Below, piece after piece: positions 1 to 12,031 of a DNA stretch of 36,064 nt. The notes under the pieces were generated by a model. The model was not told the DNA's origin. It made no database searches and saw only the letters and a list, made by a program, of their open reading frames with translations. Source of the DNA: Sedimentitalea sp042687825. GTDB lineage: Bacteria > Pseudomonadota > Alphaproteobacteria > Rhodobacterales > Rhodobacteraceae. The position numbers and the translations under genes are program-made. How positions within the stretch are numbered: the stretch's first letter is position 1; each line of letters starts with the position of its first letter. The DNA lies in assembly GCF_042687825.1 (NCBI RefSeq), contig NZ_JBHUQE010000027.1:1-36064 (forward strand). Reading direction: 5' to 3'.

Positions 1-7
1 GCAGTCA

Positions 8-35
8 GACCGGACGCTTACGACCGGACGCTTAC
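8..35. repeat. 14-bp perfect tandem duplication
   Basis: The 14-mer GACCGGACGCTTAC occurs twice back to back (8-21 and 22-35). It lies beyond the rRNA operon terminator, and no gene can be assigned to it. It may be a slippage duplication. Confidence 0.6.
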
Positions 36-74
36 TCAAGCGTTGAGGTGGCGTCGAGTTGTTTTGCGCACAAG

Positions 75-100
75 CAGAAAGCCCCGCGTGATGCGAGGTT
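75..100 (-). terminator. rRNA operon terminator
   Basis: Read on the minus strand, about 30 nt after tRNA-fMet, CCTCGC pairs with GCGGGG around a short ATCAC loop and is followed by CTTTCT. This fits an intrinsic terminator ending the 16S-to-tRNA-fMet transcript. The stem is short (6 bp, one G-U) and the T tract is interrupted, so the call rests partly on position. Confidence 0.5.
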
Positions 101-128
101 TAAGACTTTGATATTTTTCAGTATTTTT

Positions 129-205
<77 letters not shown>

Positions 206-275
206 CCAAGTGCCTCACGGCGAAGAAATCTGTGAGGCTGCATCGAAAGAGAGATACAACAGAGGTTTTTTTAGG

Positions 276-390
276 TTTGGCAGTGACCTACTCTCCCACG
301 TCTTAAGACGCAGTACCATCGGCGCTACAGTGCTTAACGGCCGGGTTCGGGATGGGACCGGGTGTTTCACTTGCGCTATGACCACCAAAC
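276..390 (-). rRNA. rrf: 5S ribosomal RNA
   Basis: A minus-strand 5S rRNA of about 115 nt lies between 23S and tRNA-fMet. The 5' and 3' ends are complementary (GGTTTGGTGG type start, closing CCAAACC), and the conserved loop with the CCCGGCCGTTAAG type core is visible. The exact ends are estimated from this terminal helix. Confidence 0.93.
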
Positions 391-469
391 CGAAAAAAAC
401 CTCTGAACTCCAAGTCGCGACACACGGTGTATGCTTTTGATCATGCAGAAGTCTGTCTTCTACTGGATC

Positions 470-3296
<2,827 letters not shown>

Positions 3297-3655
3297 ATCC
3301 AGAAAAAGACAGGCTTGCGCCAATCGCGACTGCAGAAGCTGGTAAGAAACTGCAATCCTTATTCTGAACCAAAAGCATACTTTCCCGCCTGGCTTGCGCC
3401 AGACATTTGAACAATCTTGCGATTGTTCGGGTTAGTGTACTTGACTTGGACAACTCTGTTCGTTTCGGCCGGCACACGTCTGGATGGTCGAGGAAACAAC
3501 CACGTCAAACGCTTGCCCCTAAGGGCACCAAACCGAGATCATCCGCTTACTTACGGCGATCAAACAGTGTTGATATTTGTATCTCTCTATACGATGTCAA
3601 TTCGTCCGATTGGACGGCCAAACACTAAACAGTGCTTGGCGATCAAATCGAGCTA
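3297..3655 (-). other. tRNA-Ala to 23S spacer
   Basis: About 360 nt of internal transcribed spacer with no gene. It holds the 5' arms of the 23S processing duplex: 3287-3302 is a perfect complement of 463-478, the next stretch (3303-3316) pairs with 449-462 with one mismatch, and 3366-3380 pairs with 428/429-442. The rest is ordinary spacer. Confidence 0.7.
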
Positions 3656-3731
3656 TGGTGGAGCCTAGGAGGATCGAACTCCTGACCTCCTGAATGCAAA
3701 TCAGGCGCTCTCCCAGCTGAGCTAAGGCCCC
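3656..3731 (-). tRNA. tRNA-Ala (TGC)
   Basis: A 76-nt tRNA with a GGGGCCT/AGGCTCC acceptor stem, anticodon TGC and an encoded CCA. It sits in the 16S-23S spacer directly after tRNA-Ile (10-nt gap), the standard arrangement. Confidence 0.97.
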
Positions 3732-3741
3732 ATAATTTTGA

Positions 3742-5426
<1,685 letters not shown>

Positions 5427-5617
5427 AAAAGCTGTTACCAGCTTATCCTTGACGTTCGAACCTCTGCACATCGCCCCGGTGTTCAGCCGGGGCAGTTTCT
5501 GTTTGTTGTGCTTCAGGTTTTCATAAGAAAACAAGAAACCGTCCAAACAGTGAAGCTGACACTAGATCATCGGGTTGCCCCTACTAGCGCGATATACAGA
5601 AGGTTGATCCATCGAAT

Positions 5618-5646
5618 GAACCAAACCGCCCACATATCTCTTCAGA
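5618..5646 (-). other. 5' arm of 16S rRNA processing stem
   Basis: The transcript of 5646-5618 pairs with the spacer transcript of 3876-3848 over 29 positions with one U-U mismatch and a few G-U pairs. This is the expected RNase III substrate that releases pre-16S. Confidence 0.8.
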
Positions 5647-5655
5647 TACTATCAA

Positions 5656-5667
5656 TTTCAAAGAGCG
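5656..5667 (-). promoter_or_regulatory. boxA antitermination element
   Basis: Read on the minus strand, CGCTCTTTGAAA matches the bacterial boxA core (TGCTCTTTAA) at most positions. It lies in the rRNA leader about 10 nt upstream of the 16S processing stem, the usual place for NusB/S10 loading. Confidence 0.65.
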
Positions 5668-5829
5668 TAGAGACAAAACTTACAGGATGCGCCCTAACTT
5701 CTTTGGCGCGCCCCGCCTGCATTACCTCTGTTTTTCGTCTTGCGTCTCGTTGCCGTCTGTCTGCGTTTCCGCTTCCGTGTGGCCCGTCTGGCGCCCCGTT
5801 GGTGCATCTCTGCGCCGCCGGTGAGGGGG

Positions 5830-5888
5830 GTTCTACGGTTAGTGGGGGGTACCCGCAACCCCTTTTTTTCAGAAACGTCATCTTTTTT
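5830..5888 (-). promoter_or_regulatory. rRNA operon promoter with UP-like A/T tract
   Basis: On the minus strand, -35 TTGCGG (5858-5853), a 17-bp spacer and -10 TAGAAC (5835-5830) form a housekeeping-type promoter. An A-rich tract lies directly upstream (about 5862-5888), as expected of an UP element. A G/C-rich discriminator of C residues follows the -10, typical of stringently controlled rRNA promoters. No experimental start is known; transcription should begin near 5822. Confidence 0.65.
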
Positions 5889-5994
5889 CTAACTTTCTGT
5901 ATTGTTCTTTTATTTCAATAGCTTGACCAAAGCGCTTTTTGCTCGCCCGGCGAATATTCACGGATCCTGGGAGCGTTTTAGGCGATTTTGGGGC

Positions 5995-6163
5995 GACTCA
6001 TGTCCGACGCTAACACCACATTTTGCGTTATCCACAGGCCTATCCCCAAGAAGCGTGCGATTCAGCCCGAGTCTTTCCGCGATTCAGGGCCAACCTTTGC
6101 GACTCGGGGTCCGATTCACGGCACGCGAGTCGCGAATTTTTTGCGATTCCGTCGTGGCGACTC
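5995..6163. repeat. dense GANTC (CGANTC) array
   Basis: Nine GANTC sites begin at 5995, 6059, 6069, 6081, 6101, 6113, 6127, 6145 and 6159. All nine are preceded by C (CGANTC), and most fit GCGAYTC in one orientation or its inverse. Eight fall in 105 bp where chance predicts fewer than one. GANTC is the methylation site of CcrM in alphaproteobacteria. CGAGTCGC (6126-6133) and GCGACTCG (6100-6107, 6157-6164) also form inverted repeats. The interval 5890-6185 has no credible gene. Confidence 0.8.
6028..6036 (+). promoter_or_regulatory. DnaA box
   Basis: TTATCCACA is a perfect match to the consensus DnaA box. A weaker 7/9 match, CTATCCCCA, follows 12 bp later at 6040-6048. Both lie just before the GANTC array. 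One perfect 9-mer can occur by chance on a chromosome, but its position next to the array is notable. Confidence 0.55.
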
Positions 6164-6185
6164 GTTATGAACCGGATTTTCGGGG

Positions 6186-6785
6186 TCAGATCGCGGCCTT
6201 GCCCCGCGAATCCGGCAGTCGCAGCGCCAAGAGCGCCAGAATCGCGGCCAGATACAGGAAGGGTTCGAACTGCAGGCCTTTTACCTGCATGACAAAATGC
6301 ACCGCTCCCAGCACGGCGATTGCGTAAACCAGCCGGTGCAGACGGCGCCAGAGCGGACCCAGCCGGCGCACCGACCAGTTATTAGAGGTCAGCGCCAGCG
6401 GAATCATCAGCGCGAACGCCGCCATGCCGACGGTTATATAGGGGCGTTTGACGATATCCGCCCAAATCTCGGCCGGGTTCTGAACATCGAGAAACAGCCA
6501 GACCGCCAGATGCACTGTTACATAGTAAAAGGCCAACAGCCCCAGCGCCCGCCGAAAGCGCATCAGGTTCAGCCCCAGATGCCGCCGCGCCGGCGTGATC
6601 GCCAGACCCAGCAGCAGCAATTGCAATGCGATTTCGCCCAGCTCGTGTTCCAGCGCCTTGATCGGCTCGACCCCCAGCCCGCCGGTAGCGCCCGTATAGA
6701 ACAGTATCGGCGCCGGTAGCGCCCCGGCGATATAGACGACCCAGACCGGGATTCGCCGCAGCCACATGTTCAGGCGGTCGACCAT
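6186..6785 (-). CDS. msrQ: MsrQ, heme-binding membrane subunit of MsrPQ
   Basis: A 199-residue integral membrane protein of the YedZ/MsrQ family. It carries electrons from the quinone pool or a flavoprotein to periplasmic MsrP, which reduces oxidised methionine in exported proteins. The sequence shows about six hydrophobic segments and family histidines in the segments around YYVTVHLAVW (mid protein), RRLHRLVYAIAVLGAVHFV (C-terminal half). The start ATG lies 2 bp after the msrP stop, so the two genes form an operon. Length is typical. No clear terminator follows; the GANTC array begins just beyond its 3' end. Confidence 0.93.
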   Translation of the reverse strand: MVDRLNMWLRRIPVWVVYIAGALPAPILFYTGATGGLGVEPIKALEHELGEIALQLLLLGLAITPARRHLGLNLMRFRRALGLLAFYYVTVHLAVWLFLDVQNPAEIWADIVKRPYITVGMAAFALMIPLALTSNNWSVRRLGPLWRRLHRLVYAIAVLGAVHFVMQVKGLQFEPFLYLAAILALLALRLPDSRGKAAI

Positions 6786-6787
6786 CT

Positions 6788-7693
6788 CTAATAGTACTTC
6801 GCCAGATCCATACCTTGGTACATGTGAGCGACGTCCTTTTCGTATCCGTTGAACATCAATGTCGGGACCTTTTTGGCAAACAGGCCGCCGCCGATGCGGC
6901 GTTCGCTGGCCTGGCTCCAGCGCGGGTGGTCCACATTCGGGTTCACGTTGCTGTAAAAACCGTACTCATTGGGCAGGCTCTTTTCCCAGGTGCCGCGCGG
7001 CTGCGTGTCGGTTAGCGTGATGCGCACCACGGACTTGATCGACTTGAACCCGTATTTCCACGGCACCACCAGACGCAGGGGCGCGCCGTTCTGGTTCGGC
7101 AACGGTTTGTCATACAGCCCTGTCGCCATGATCGTCAGGGGATGCATTGCCTCGTCCAGCCGCAGACCCTCGACATAGGGCCATTCCACGATGGGATAGC
7201 GCTGGCCACGCATCTCCTCGGGCCGGTACAGGGTTTCGAACCGAACATACCTGGCCTCGGGCCGCACGCCGGCCATGGCCAGCAGATCGGCCAGCTCAAA
7301 GCCGTTCCAGGGCACCACCATCGACCAGGCCTCGACACAGCGCAGCCGGTAGATGCGCGACTCGATCGTCATTGCGGCCAGGATGTCGTCCATGTCAAAG
7401 GCGCCGGGCCGCTCGACCATACCGTCTATGGTCACGGCCCAGGGGCTGGTCGTCAGCGCCCCGGCATAGGCCGCCGGGTCTTCCTTGCCGGTGCCGAATT
7501 CATAAAAATTATTGTAGTTGGTGATCTCCTGCCAGGAGTTCGGTTTCAGTTTGGCCGCAGACGCCTGCGCCGGCCCGGCACCTGCCGCAACGCCCAGCGC
7601 CGCGGTTGCGGCCAGGAATCGGCGGCGGTTCAAATAGGTGTCGCGCGGCGTCACATCGGACATGGTCAGATTGTTCTTCCAGCGGTGGGCCAT
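6788..7693 (-). CDS. msrP: MsrP, periplasmic methionine sulfoxide reductase
   Basis: A molybdopterin enzyme of about 301 residues, YedY/MsrP family, which reduces methionine sulfoxide in periplasmic proteins. A twin-arginine signal (NRRRFLAATAALG) begins near residue 22, so the folded cofactor-loaded protein is exported by Tat. The Mo-ligand cysteine is in RLRCVEAW, about residue 119, in the sulfite-oxidase-like domain. The start chosen is the ATG at 7693, with GGAG six bases before it; an upstream TTG in frame has no better ribosome site. msrQ follows after 2 bp. The divergent neighbours are two fasciclin genes. Confidence 0.95.
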   Translation of the reverse strand: MAHRWKNNLTMSDVTPRDTYLNRRRFLAATAALGVAAGAGPAQASAAKLKPNSWQEITNYNNFYEFGTGKEDPAAYAGALTTSPWAVTIDGMVERPGAFDMDDILAAMTIESRIYRLRCVEAWSMVVPWNGFELADLLAMAGVRPEARYVRFETLYRPEEMRGQRYPIVEWPYVEGLRLDEAMHPLTIMATGLYDKPLPNQNGAPLRLVVPWKYGFKSIKSVVRITLTDTQPRGTWEKSLPNEYGFYSNVNPNVDHPRWSQASERRIGGGLFAKKVPTLMFNGYEKDVAHMYQGMDLAKYY

Positions 7694-7918
7694 CTCGCAC
7701 TCCAACAAATCGTTTCTTCTGACCTAGCCCCGCGCCGTCCACGAACCAAACCATTTTGTCTCACGTTTCGGCGACGTGGTTGTAACGCGATGCCGGCGCG
7801 GGCCAGCCAAGGAAAAAATTGCAAGGCCGCGATCACAAGAATTTCAGTGGAAACCGCAAAAGGGCGCGGCTTAGCGCGGGCCGCTGCAAAGTCAAACCAG
7901 ATAGTGTCCGATCTGCGC

Positions 7919-7948
7919 TGATCCGAACCCGCACCCGGTGCGTAGAGG
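7919..7948 (+). promoter_or_regulatory. candidate ECF (RpoE/ChrR-type) promoter
   Basis: TGATCC (7919-7924), an 18-bp spacer and TAGAGG (7943-7948) resemble the TGATCC/TAAG-type promoters of the singlet-oxygen sigma factor RpoE known from Rhodobacter sphaeroides. The -35 match is exact, the -10 match partial. It would give a 5' leader of about 40 nt before the first fasciclin gene. The rest of the 300-bp interval with msrP shows nothing else recognisable. Confidence 0.4.
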
Positions 7949-7994
7949 TTGCAATACCAATCCCGGTATGACTGACCTGAAAAAGGATCTTCGC

Positions 7995-8474
7995 ATGTTT
8001 CGTTCATTTGCTCTGTCGCTGACCGCTGCCACTCTGATCGCGGCGCCTGCCCTGGCGGGCGGACATTCAAAGGATATCGTCGATACCGCAGCGGGGGCCG
8101 GCACGTTCACCACGCTTGTCGCTGCCGTTCAGGCCGCCGACCTGGTGGATACGCTCAAGGGCGATGGCCCGTTCACCGTCTTTGCCCCGACCGACGAGGC
8201 CTTTGCCGCTTTGCCCGAAGGCACGGTCGCGATGCTGCTGGAACCCGAAAACAAGGACAAGCTGGTGGCCATTCTGACCTATCACGTGGTGCCCGGCAAA
8301 GTGATGTCCGGCGACCTGAGCGATGACATGAAGGCTGCGACCGTTCAGGGCGGCGAGGTGACCATCGATCTGGACAACGGTGTGATGGTCAATGACGCAA
8401 CAGTCGTGACGGCGGATATCGAGGCCGAAAACGGCGTCATCCACGTCATCGACAAGGTCATCATGCCCCAGTGA
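7995..8474 (+). CDS. secreted fasciclin (FAS1) domain protein
   Basis: A 159-residue protein: signal peptide (MFRSFALSLTAATLIAAPALAGG, cleavage after ALA) and one FAS1 domain. The domain hallmarks are visible: TVFAPTDEAFAALP, a central LTYHVVPGKV and the C-terminal VIHVIDKVIMP. FAS1 domains mediate adhesion or protein contacts; the bacterial role is not established. The ATG at 7995 is chosen because it begins the signal peptide and has AAAGGAT upstream; an in-frame ATG 30 bp earlier is possible. A paralogue follows after 84 bp, separated by an 8-bp-stem hairpin (8491-8498 with 8513-8520). Confidence 0.9.
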   Translation: MFRSFALSLTAATLIAAPALAGGHSKDIVDTAAGAGTFTTLVAAVQAADLVDTLKGDGPFTVFAPTDEAFAALPEGTVAMLLEPENKDKLVAILTYHVVPGKVMSGDLSDDMKAATVQGGEVTIDLDNGVMVNDATVVTADIEAENGVIHVIDKVIMPQ

Positions 8475-8490
8475 CGACGTCAAGTTCATC

Positions 8491-8520
8491 GGCGGGGCCA
8501 TCGGCATGATGCGCCCCGCC
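8491..8520 (+). terminator. intergenic hairpin between the two FAS1 genes
   Basis: GGCGGGGC pairs with GCCCCGCC (8 bp) around a 14-nt loop. No T tract follows, so it may act as a transcript-stabilising or attenuating hairpin rather than a full terminator. Confidence 0.4.
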
Positions 8521-8558
8521 ACTTGCCATGTTTCTAAAGAAAGGAAAGGAGGAACCAC

Positions 8559-9059
8559 ATGGACCGTCGTCTGGTTCTAAAATCCATTGCCGCCGCCGCG
8601 GCCCTAGGCACGCTGGGTGCCTGTGCCGCTCCACAGCCCGATATTGTCGACATCGCGGCATCAGATCCGAATTTCTCGACGCTGGTGACCGCCCTCAAGG
8701 CCGCCGATTTGGTGGATGATCTGCAGGGGGCCGGCCCGCTCACCGTCCTTGCGCCGACAAATGCAGCCTTTGACCGGCTTCCGGCGGGAACGGTGGACAG
8801 CCTGTTGCAGCCGGAAAACAAGGACCGGCTGCGTTCGGTTCTGACCTATCACGTGTTGCCCGGACGGGTGACGTCGGATCAGATTCTGGGGCAGAAATTC
8901 ACCGCCAAGACCTTGCAGGGCCAGACCGTGGCTATCGACGGACGGGCCGGCAAACATGGCACGGGTGTCCGGGTGAACTCGGCCAACGTGACGCAGGCCG
9001 ATATCGATGCTCGAAACGGTGTGATCCATGTGATCGACCGGGTGCTGCTGCCCCGCTGA
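8559..9059 (+). CDS. fasciclin (FAS1) domain lipoprotein
   Basis: A 166-residue paralogue of the preceding protein. The N-terminus is a lipoprotein signal with lipobox LGAC at about residues 18-21, so it should be anchored to a membrane by a lipidated cysteine. The FAS1 motifs are TVLAPTNAAFDRLP, LTYHVLPGRV and GVIHVIDRVLLPR. AAGGAGG lies 7 nt before the ATG, a strong ribosome site. The two FAS1 proteins share long identical stretches (PENKD, LTYHV), which points to local gene duplication followed by divergence into a soluble and a lipidated form. Confidence 0.9.
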   Translation: MDRRLVLKSIAAAAALGTLGACAAPQPDIVDIAASDPNFSTLVTALKAADLVDDLQGAGPLTVLAPTNAAFDRLPAGTVDSLLQPENKDRLRSVLTYHVLPGRVTSDQILGQKFTAKTLQGQTVAIDGRAGKHGTGVRVNSANVTQADIDARNGVIHVIDRVLLPR

Positions 9060-9080
9060 CCGCCCACGGACGGGGCCGTC

Positions 9081-9112
9081 AAGAAAGATGGGCCCGCCGG
9101 TCAGGCGGGCCC
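9081..9112 (-). terminator. terminator after clpB
   Basis: GGGCCCGCC and GGCGGGCCC form a perfect 9-bp stem with a 5-nt loop (9090-9112). On the minus strand it is followed by ATCTTTCTT, so it best terminates clpB. It lies between the convergent FAS1 gene and clpB and could slow transcription from both sides. Confidence 0.7.
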
Positions 9113-9134
9113 AATCGATTGTGCAACTGGCGGT

Positions 9135-11753
9135 TCAATGCACCACAGCGTCATCCGGTCGTGGCCGATCGGTGGTGCCGACCCGTTCGCCGATGATCAG
9201 CCCGTCGGCGCCGGCGGAAACCGGTACCGTATCGCCATCGCGAATTTCGCCACTCAACAAGGCCTCGGCCAGCGGGTTCTGCAAGGCCCGCTGGATCGCC
9301 CGCTTGAGCGGTCGCGCACCGAAGACCGGGTCATACCCCTCGTCGGCCAGCCAGGTTTTTGCCGCCTGATCCAGATCCAGTGTGATCTTGCGGGCCAGCA
9401 GCCGCGTTTTCAGGCGGGCCAGCTGGATATCGACAATGCCGTCCATGTCGGCCCGGTTCAGACGGTCAAAGATGATCGTCTCGTCCAGCCGGTTCAGGAA
9501 CTCGGGCCGGAAATGCGCCCGCACCGCATCCATCACGTCGCGCTTGGCCTCCGAGGCGTCGGCGTCCTCGGGCAATTGGCTGAGCGCCTGTGCCCCCAGA
9601 TTCGACGTCAGGATGATCAGCGTCTGCTTGAAATCGACCGTGCGGCCCTGGCCGTCGGTCAAAACCCCGTCATCCAGCACCTGCAACAGCACGTTGAACA
9701 CGTCAGGATGCGCCTTTTCGACCTCGTCAAACAGCACGACCTGATAGGGCCGGCGGCGCACCGCCTCGGTCAGAACGCCGCCCTCGTCATAGCCGACATA
9801 GCCCGGCGGGGCACCGATCAGGCGCGCGACACTGTGTTTCTCCATGAATTCCGACATGTCGATGCGCACCATTGCGCCATCGTCGTCAAACAGGAACTCG
9901 GCCAGCGCCTTGGTCAACTCGGTCTTGCCGACGCCAGTCGGCCCGAGAAACAGGAAAGAGCCCAGCGGACGGTTCTCGTCCTGCAGCCCGGCCCGCGCCC
10001 GGCGCACCGCATTGGACACGGCGCGCACCGCCACATCCTGACCGATTACCCGGTTGTGCAGGCCGTCTTCCATGCGCAGCAGCTTTTCGCGCTCGCCTTC
10101 CAGCATCTTGGCCACCGGAATACCGGTCCAGCGCTCGACCACCGAAGCGATCTGCTCGGGCCGCACCTTTTCCTCGACCATGATACCGGCCGCTTCGCTT
10201 TCCTCGGCCTCTTTGAGCTGTTTCTCCAACTGCGGGATCACGCCATAGGACAGTTCGCCCGCTTTGGCGAGGTTGCCTTCACGCTTGGCGATATCCAGTT
10301 CTGCACGGGCATGGTCCAGCTTTTCCTTGACGTCCCGCGCCCCGGCCAGCTTGTCGCGCTCGGCCTGCCATTGCGCCGTCAGTTCCGCGGATTTCTCCTG
10401 CAACTCGGCAAGATCCTTTTGCAGGGTCTCCAGACGGTCGCGGCTGGCGGCATCGTCTTCCAGCTTCAGCGCCTCTTCCTCGATCTGCATCTGCAGGATC
10501 TGGCGATCCAGCTGGTCCAGTTCTTCGGGCTTGGAGTCGACCTCCATGCGCAGACGGCTGGCCGCCTCGTCGACAAGGTCGATCGCCTTGTCCGGCAGGA
10601 AACGGTCGGTGATGTAACGGTGCGACAGGGTGGCTGCCGCGACCAGCGCGCCATCGGAAATGTCGACGCCGTGATGCACCTCGTATTTCTCCTTGATGCC
10701 GCGCAGGATCGAGATCGTATCCTCGACGGTCGGCTCCTGAATCAGCACCGGCTGGAACCGGCGGGCCAGGGCCGCGTCCTTTTCGACATATTTGCGGTAT
10801 TCATCCAGCGTCGTAGCCCCGACACAGTGCAATTCACCGCGCGCCAGGGCCGGCTTGATCAGGTTGGCCGCGTCCATCGCGCCCTCGGACTTGCCGGCAC
10901 CGACCAGCGTGTGCATTTCGTCGATGAACAGGATGATCTCGCCGGCGGCCTCTGTGACCTCGGTCAGGACCGCTTTCAAGCGTTCCTCGAATTCGCCCCG
11001 GTATTTCGCCCCGGCGATCAGCGCCCCCATATCCAGGGCCAGCAACTGCTTGTCGCGCAGAGATTCCGGTACATCGCCATTGACGATGCGCAGCGCCAGA
11101 CCCTCGGCGATGGCAGTCTTGCCGACGCCTGGCTCACCGATCAGCACCGGGTTGTTCTTGGTGCGGCGACTCAGAACCTGCATGGCGCGGCGGATTTCCT
11201 CGTCGCGGCCGATAATCGGGTCGATCTTGCCCTCGCGGGCCGCCTCGGTCAGATCGCGGGCGTATTTCTTGAGCGCGTCATAGCCCTCTTCTGCGGTGGC
11301 GCTGTCGGCGGTCCGGCCCTTGCGGATGTCGTTGATCGCGGCATTCAGGTTCTGCGCGTTCACATCGCCCGCATCCAGCGCGTCCTTGGCCTTGGACTTG
11401 ACCATGCACAGCGCCATCAACATCCGTTCCACCGGAACGAAACTGTCGCCCGCTTTGCTGGCAATGGCCTCGGCCTCGGCCAGCACCTTGCCGGTGCTGC
11501 TGTCCATGTAAATCTGTCCGGCATCGCCACTGACCTTGGCGATCTTGCCGATCGCCTGCTCGACGGCCTCGGCGACGCGGGCCGGGTTGCCGCCAGCGCG
11601 GGAAATCAGGTTGCTTGCCAGCCCCTGATCGTCATCCATCAAAGCCTTGAGGATGTGTTCGGGCGTCAGTCTCTGGTGGCCCTCGCGCATCGCGATCGTC
11701 TGCGCGGCCTGCACGAATCCGCGTGCACGCTCGGTGAACTTGTTCAAGTCCAT
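9135..11753 (-). CDS. clpB: ClpB protein disaggregase
   Basis: An 872-residue AAA+ Hsp100 chaperone that, with DnaK/DnaJ/GrpE, threads and rescues aggregated proteins in the cytoplasm. It shows the Clp N-domain (residues 1-150), first nucleotide-binding domain with GEPGVGKTAIAEG, the long coiled-coil middle domain (about 400-520, rich in E, K, Q), and a second domain with GPTGVGKTELTKA and the C-terminal D2-small domain. Length fits the family. The ATG at 11753 is chosen because GGAG lies 4-7 bases upstream and MDLNKFTERA is the family start; a start 18 bp earlier is less likely. A sigma-32-like promoter lies upstream. Confidence 0.97.
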   Translation of the reverse strand: MDLNKFTERARGFVQAAQTIAMREGHQRLTPEHILKALMDDDQGLASNLISRAGGNPARVAEAVEQAIGKIAKVSGDAGQIYMDSSTGKVLAEAEAIASKAGDSFVPVERMLMALCMVKSKAKDALDAGDVNAQNLNAAINDIRKGRTADSATAEEGYDALKKYARDLTEAAREGKIDPIIGRDEEIRRAMQVLSRRTKNNPVLIGEPGVGKTAIAEGLALRIVNGDVPESLRDKQLLALDMGALIAGAKYRGEFEERLKAVLTEVTEAAGEIILFIDEMHTLVGAGKSEGAMDAANLIKPALARGELHCVGATTLDEYRKYVEKDAALARRFQPVLIQEPTVEDTISILRGIKEKYEVHHGVDISDGALVAAATLSHRYITDRFLPDKAIDLVDEAASRLRMEVDSKPEELDQLDRQILQMQIEEEALKLEDDAASRDRLETLQKDLAELQEKSAELTAQWQAERDKLAGARDVKEKLDHARAELDIAKREGNLAKAGELSYGVIPQLEKQLKEAEESEAAGIMVEEKVRPEQIASVVERWTGIPVAKMLEGEREKLLRMEDGLHNRVIGQDVAVRAVSNAVRRARAGLQDENRPLGSFLFLGPTGVGKTELTKALAEFLFDDDGAMVRIDMSEFMEKHSVARLIGAPPGYVGYDEGGVLTEAVRRRPYQVVLFDEVEKAHPDVFNVLLQVLDDGVLTDGQGRTVDFKQTLIILTSNLGAQALSQLPEDADASEAKRDVMDAVRAHFRPEFLNRLDETIIFDRLNRADMDGIVDIQLARLKTRLLARKITLDLDQAAKTWLADEGYDPVFGARPLKRAIQRALQNPLAEALLSGEIRDGDTVPVSAGADGLIIGERVGTTDRPRPDDAVVH

Positions 11754-11829
11754 CTGTCTCTCCTTTTTCAAGCGCCCATTCTGTTCAACGCCTGCACAGC
11801 AGCACGCCGACGGTCGGGCCTCGCATTCA

Positions 11830-11856
11830 ATTTGGGGAATTCGATCCGACCTTCAA
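11830..11856 (-). promoter_or_regulatory. candidate heat-shock (sigma-32) promoter of clpB
   Basis: On the minus strand TTGAAG (11856-11851), a 13-bp spacer and CCCCAAAT (11837-11830) match the RpoH pattern CTTGAA-N11-16-CCCCATNT closely. It lies 77-103 bp upstream of the clpB start, and clpB is a classic RpoH target. The remainder of 11754-12031 shows no other clear element. Confidence 0.55.
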
Positions 11857-12031
11857 CCCCCGAGCAAAGGTTTTTGCCGCCTTCCCCGCTCGCAATTTCA
11901 ACAATCGGTTGCATGAATTCAATCCTTTGCACCCCGTTTCCGGCGGTGGCCGGCCCGTCTGCGCCTTTGTCATGGACATCCGGTGCGGGCAGCGTTTAGT
12001 CAGATGCGATTTCAACCGCCGGAGCCACCCC

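Larger units (their letters stand above)
5427..5829 (-). other. rRNA operon leader
   Basis: About 400 nt of transcribed leader without a protein gene. In transcript order it holds boxA (5667-5656), the 5' arm of the 16S processing stem (5646-5618), an A/T-rich hairpin near 5517-5535 (GTTTTC/GAAAAC) and a GCCCCGG/CCGGGGC hairpin near 5474-5495. Confidence 0.65.

Noticed and set aside
5862..6163. Calling the interval the chromosomal oriC outright
   Set aside because: Only one perfect DnaA box, no replication or partition genes nearby; kept as a hypothesis.
5902..6327. A plus-strand frame over the GANTC array
   Set aside because: No domain, no ribosome site, runs into antisense msrQ; the region looks regulatory or structural.
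9138..11999. A 953-codon plus-strand frame antisense to clpB
   Set aside because: It is the GC-rich mirror of a well-conserved gene, with a histidine/glutamine/arginine-heavy composition and no recognisable domain.
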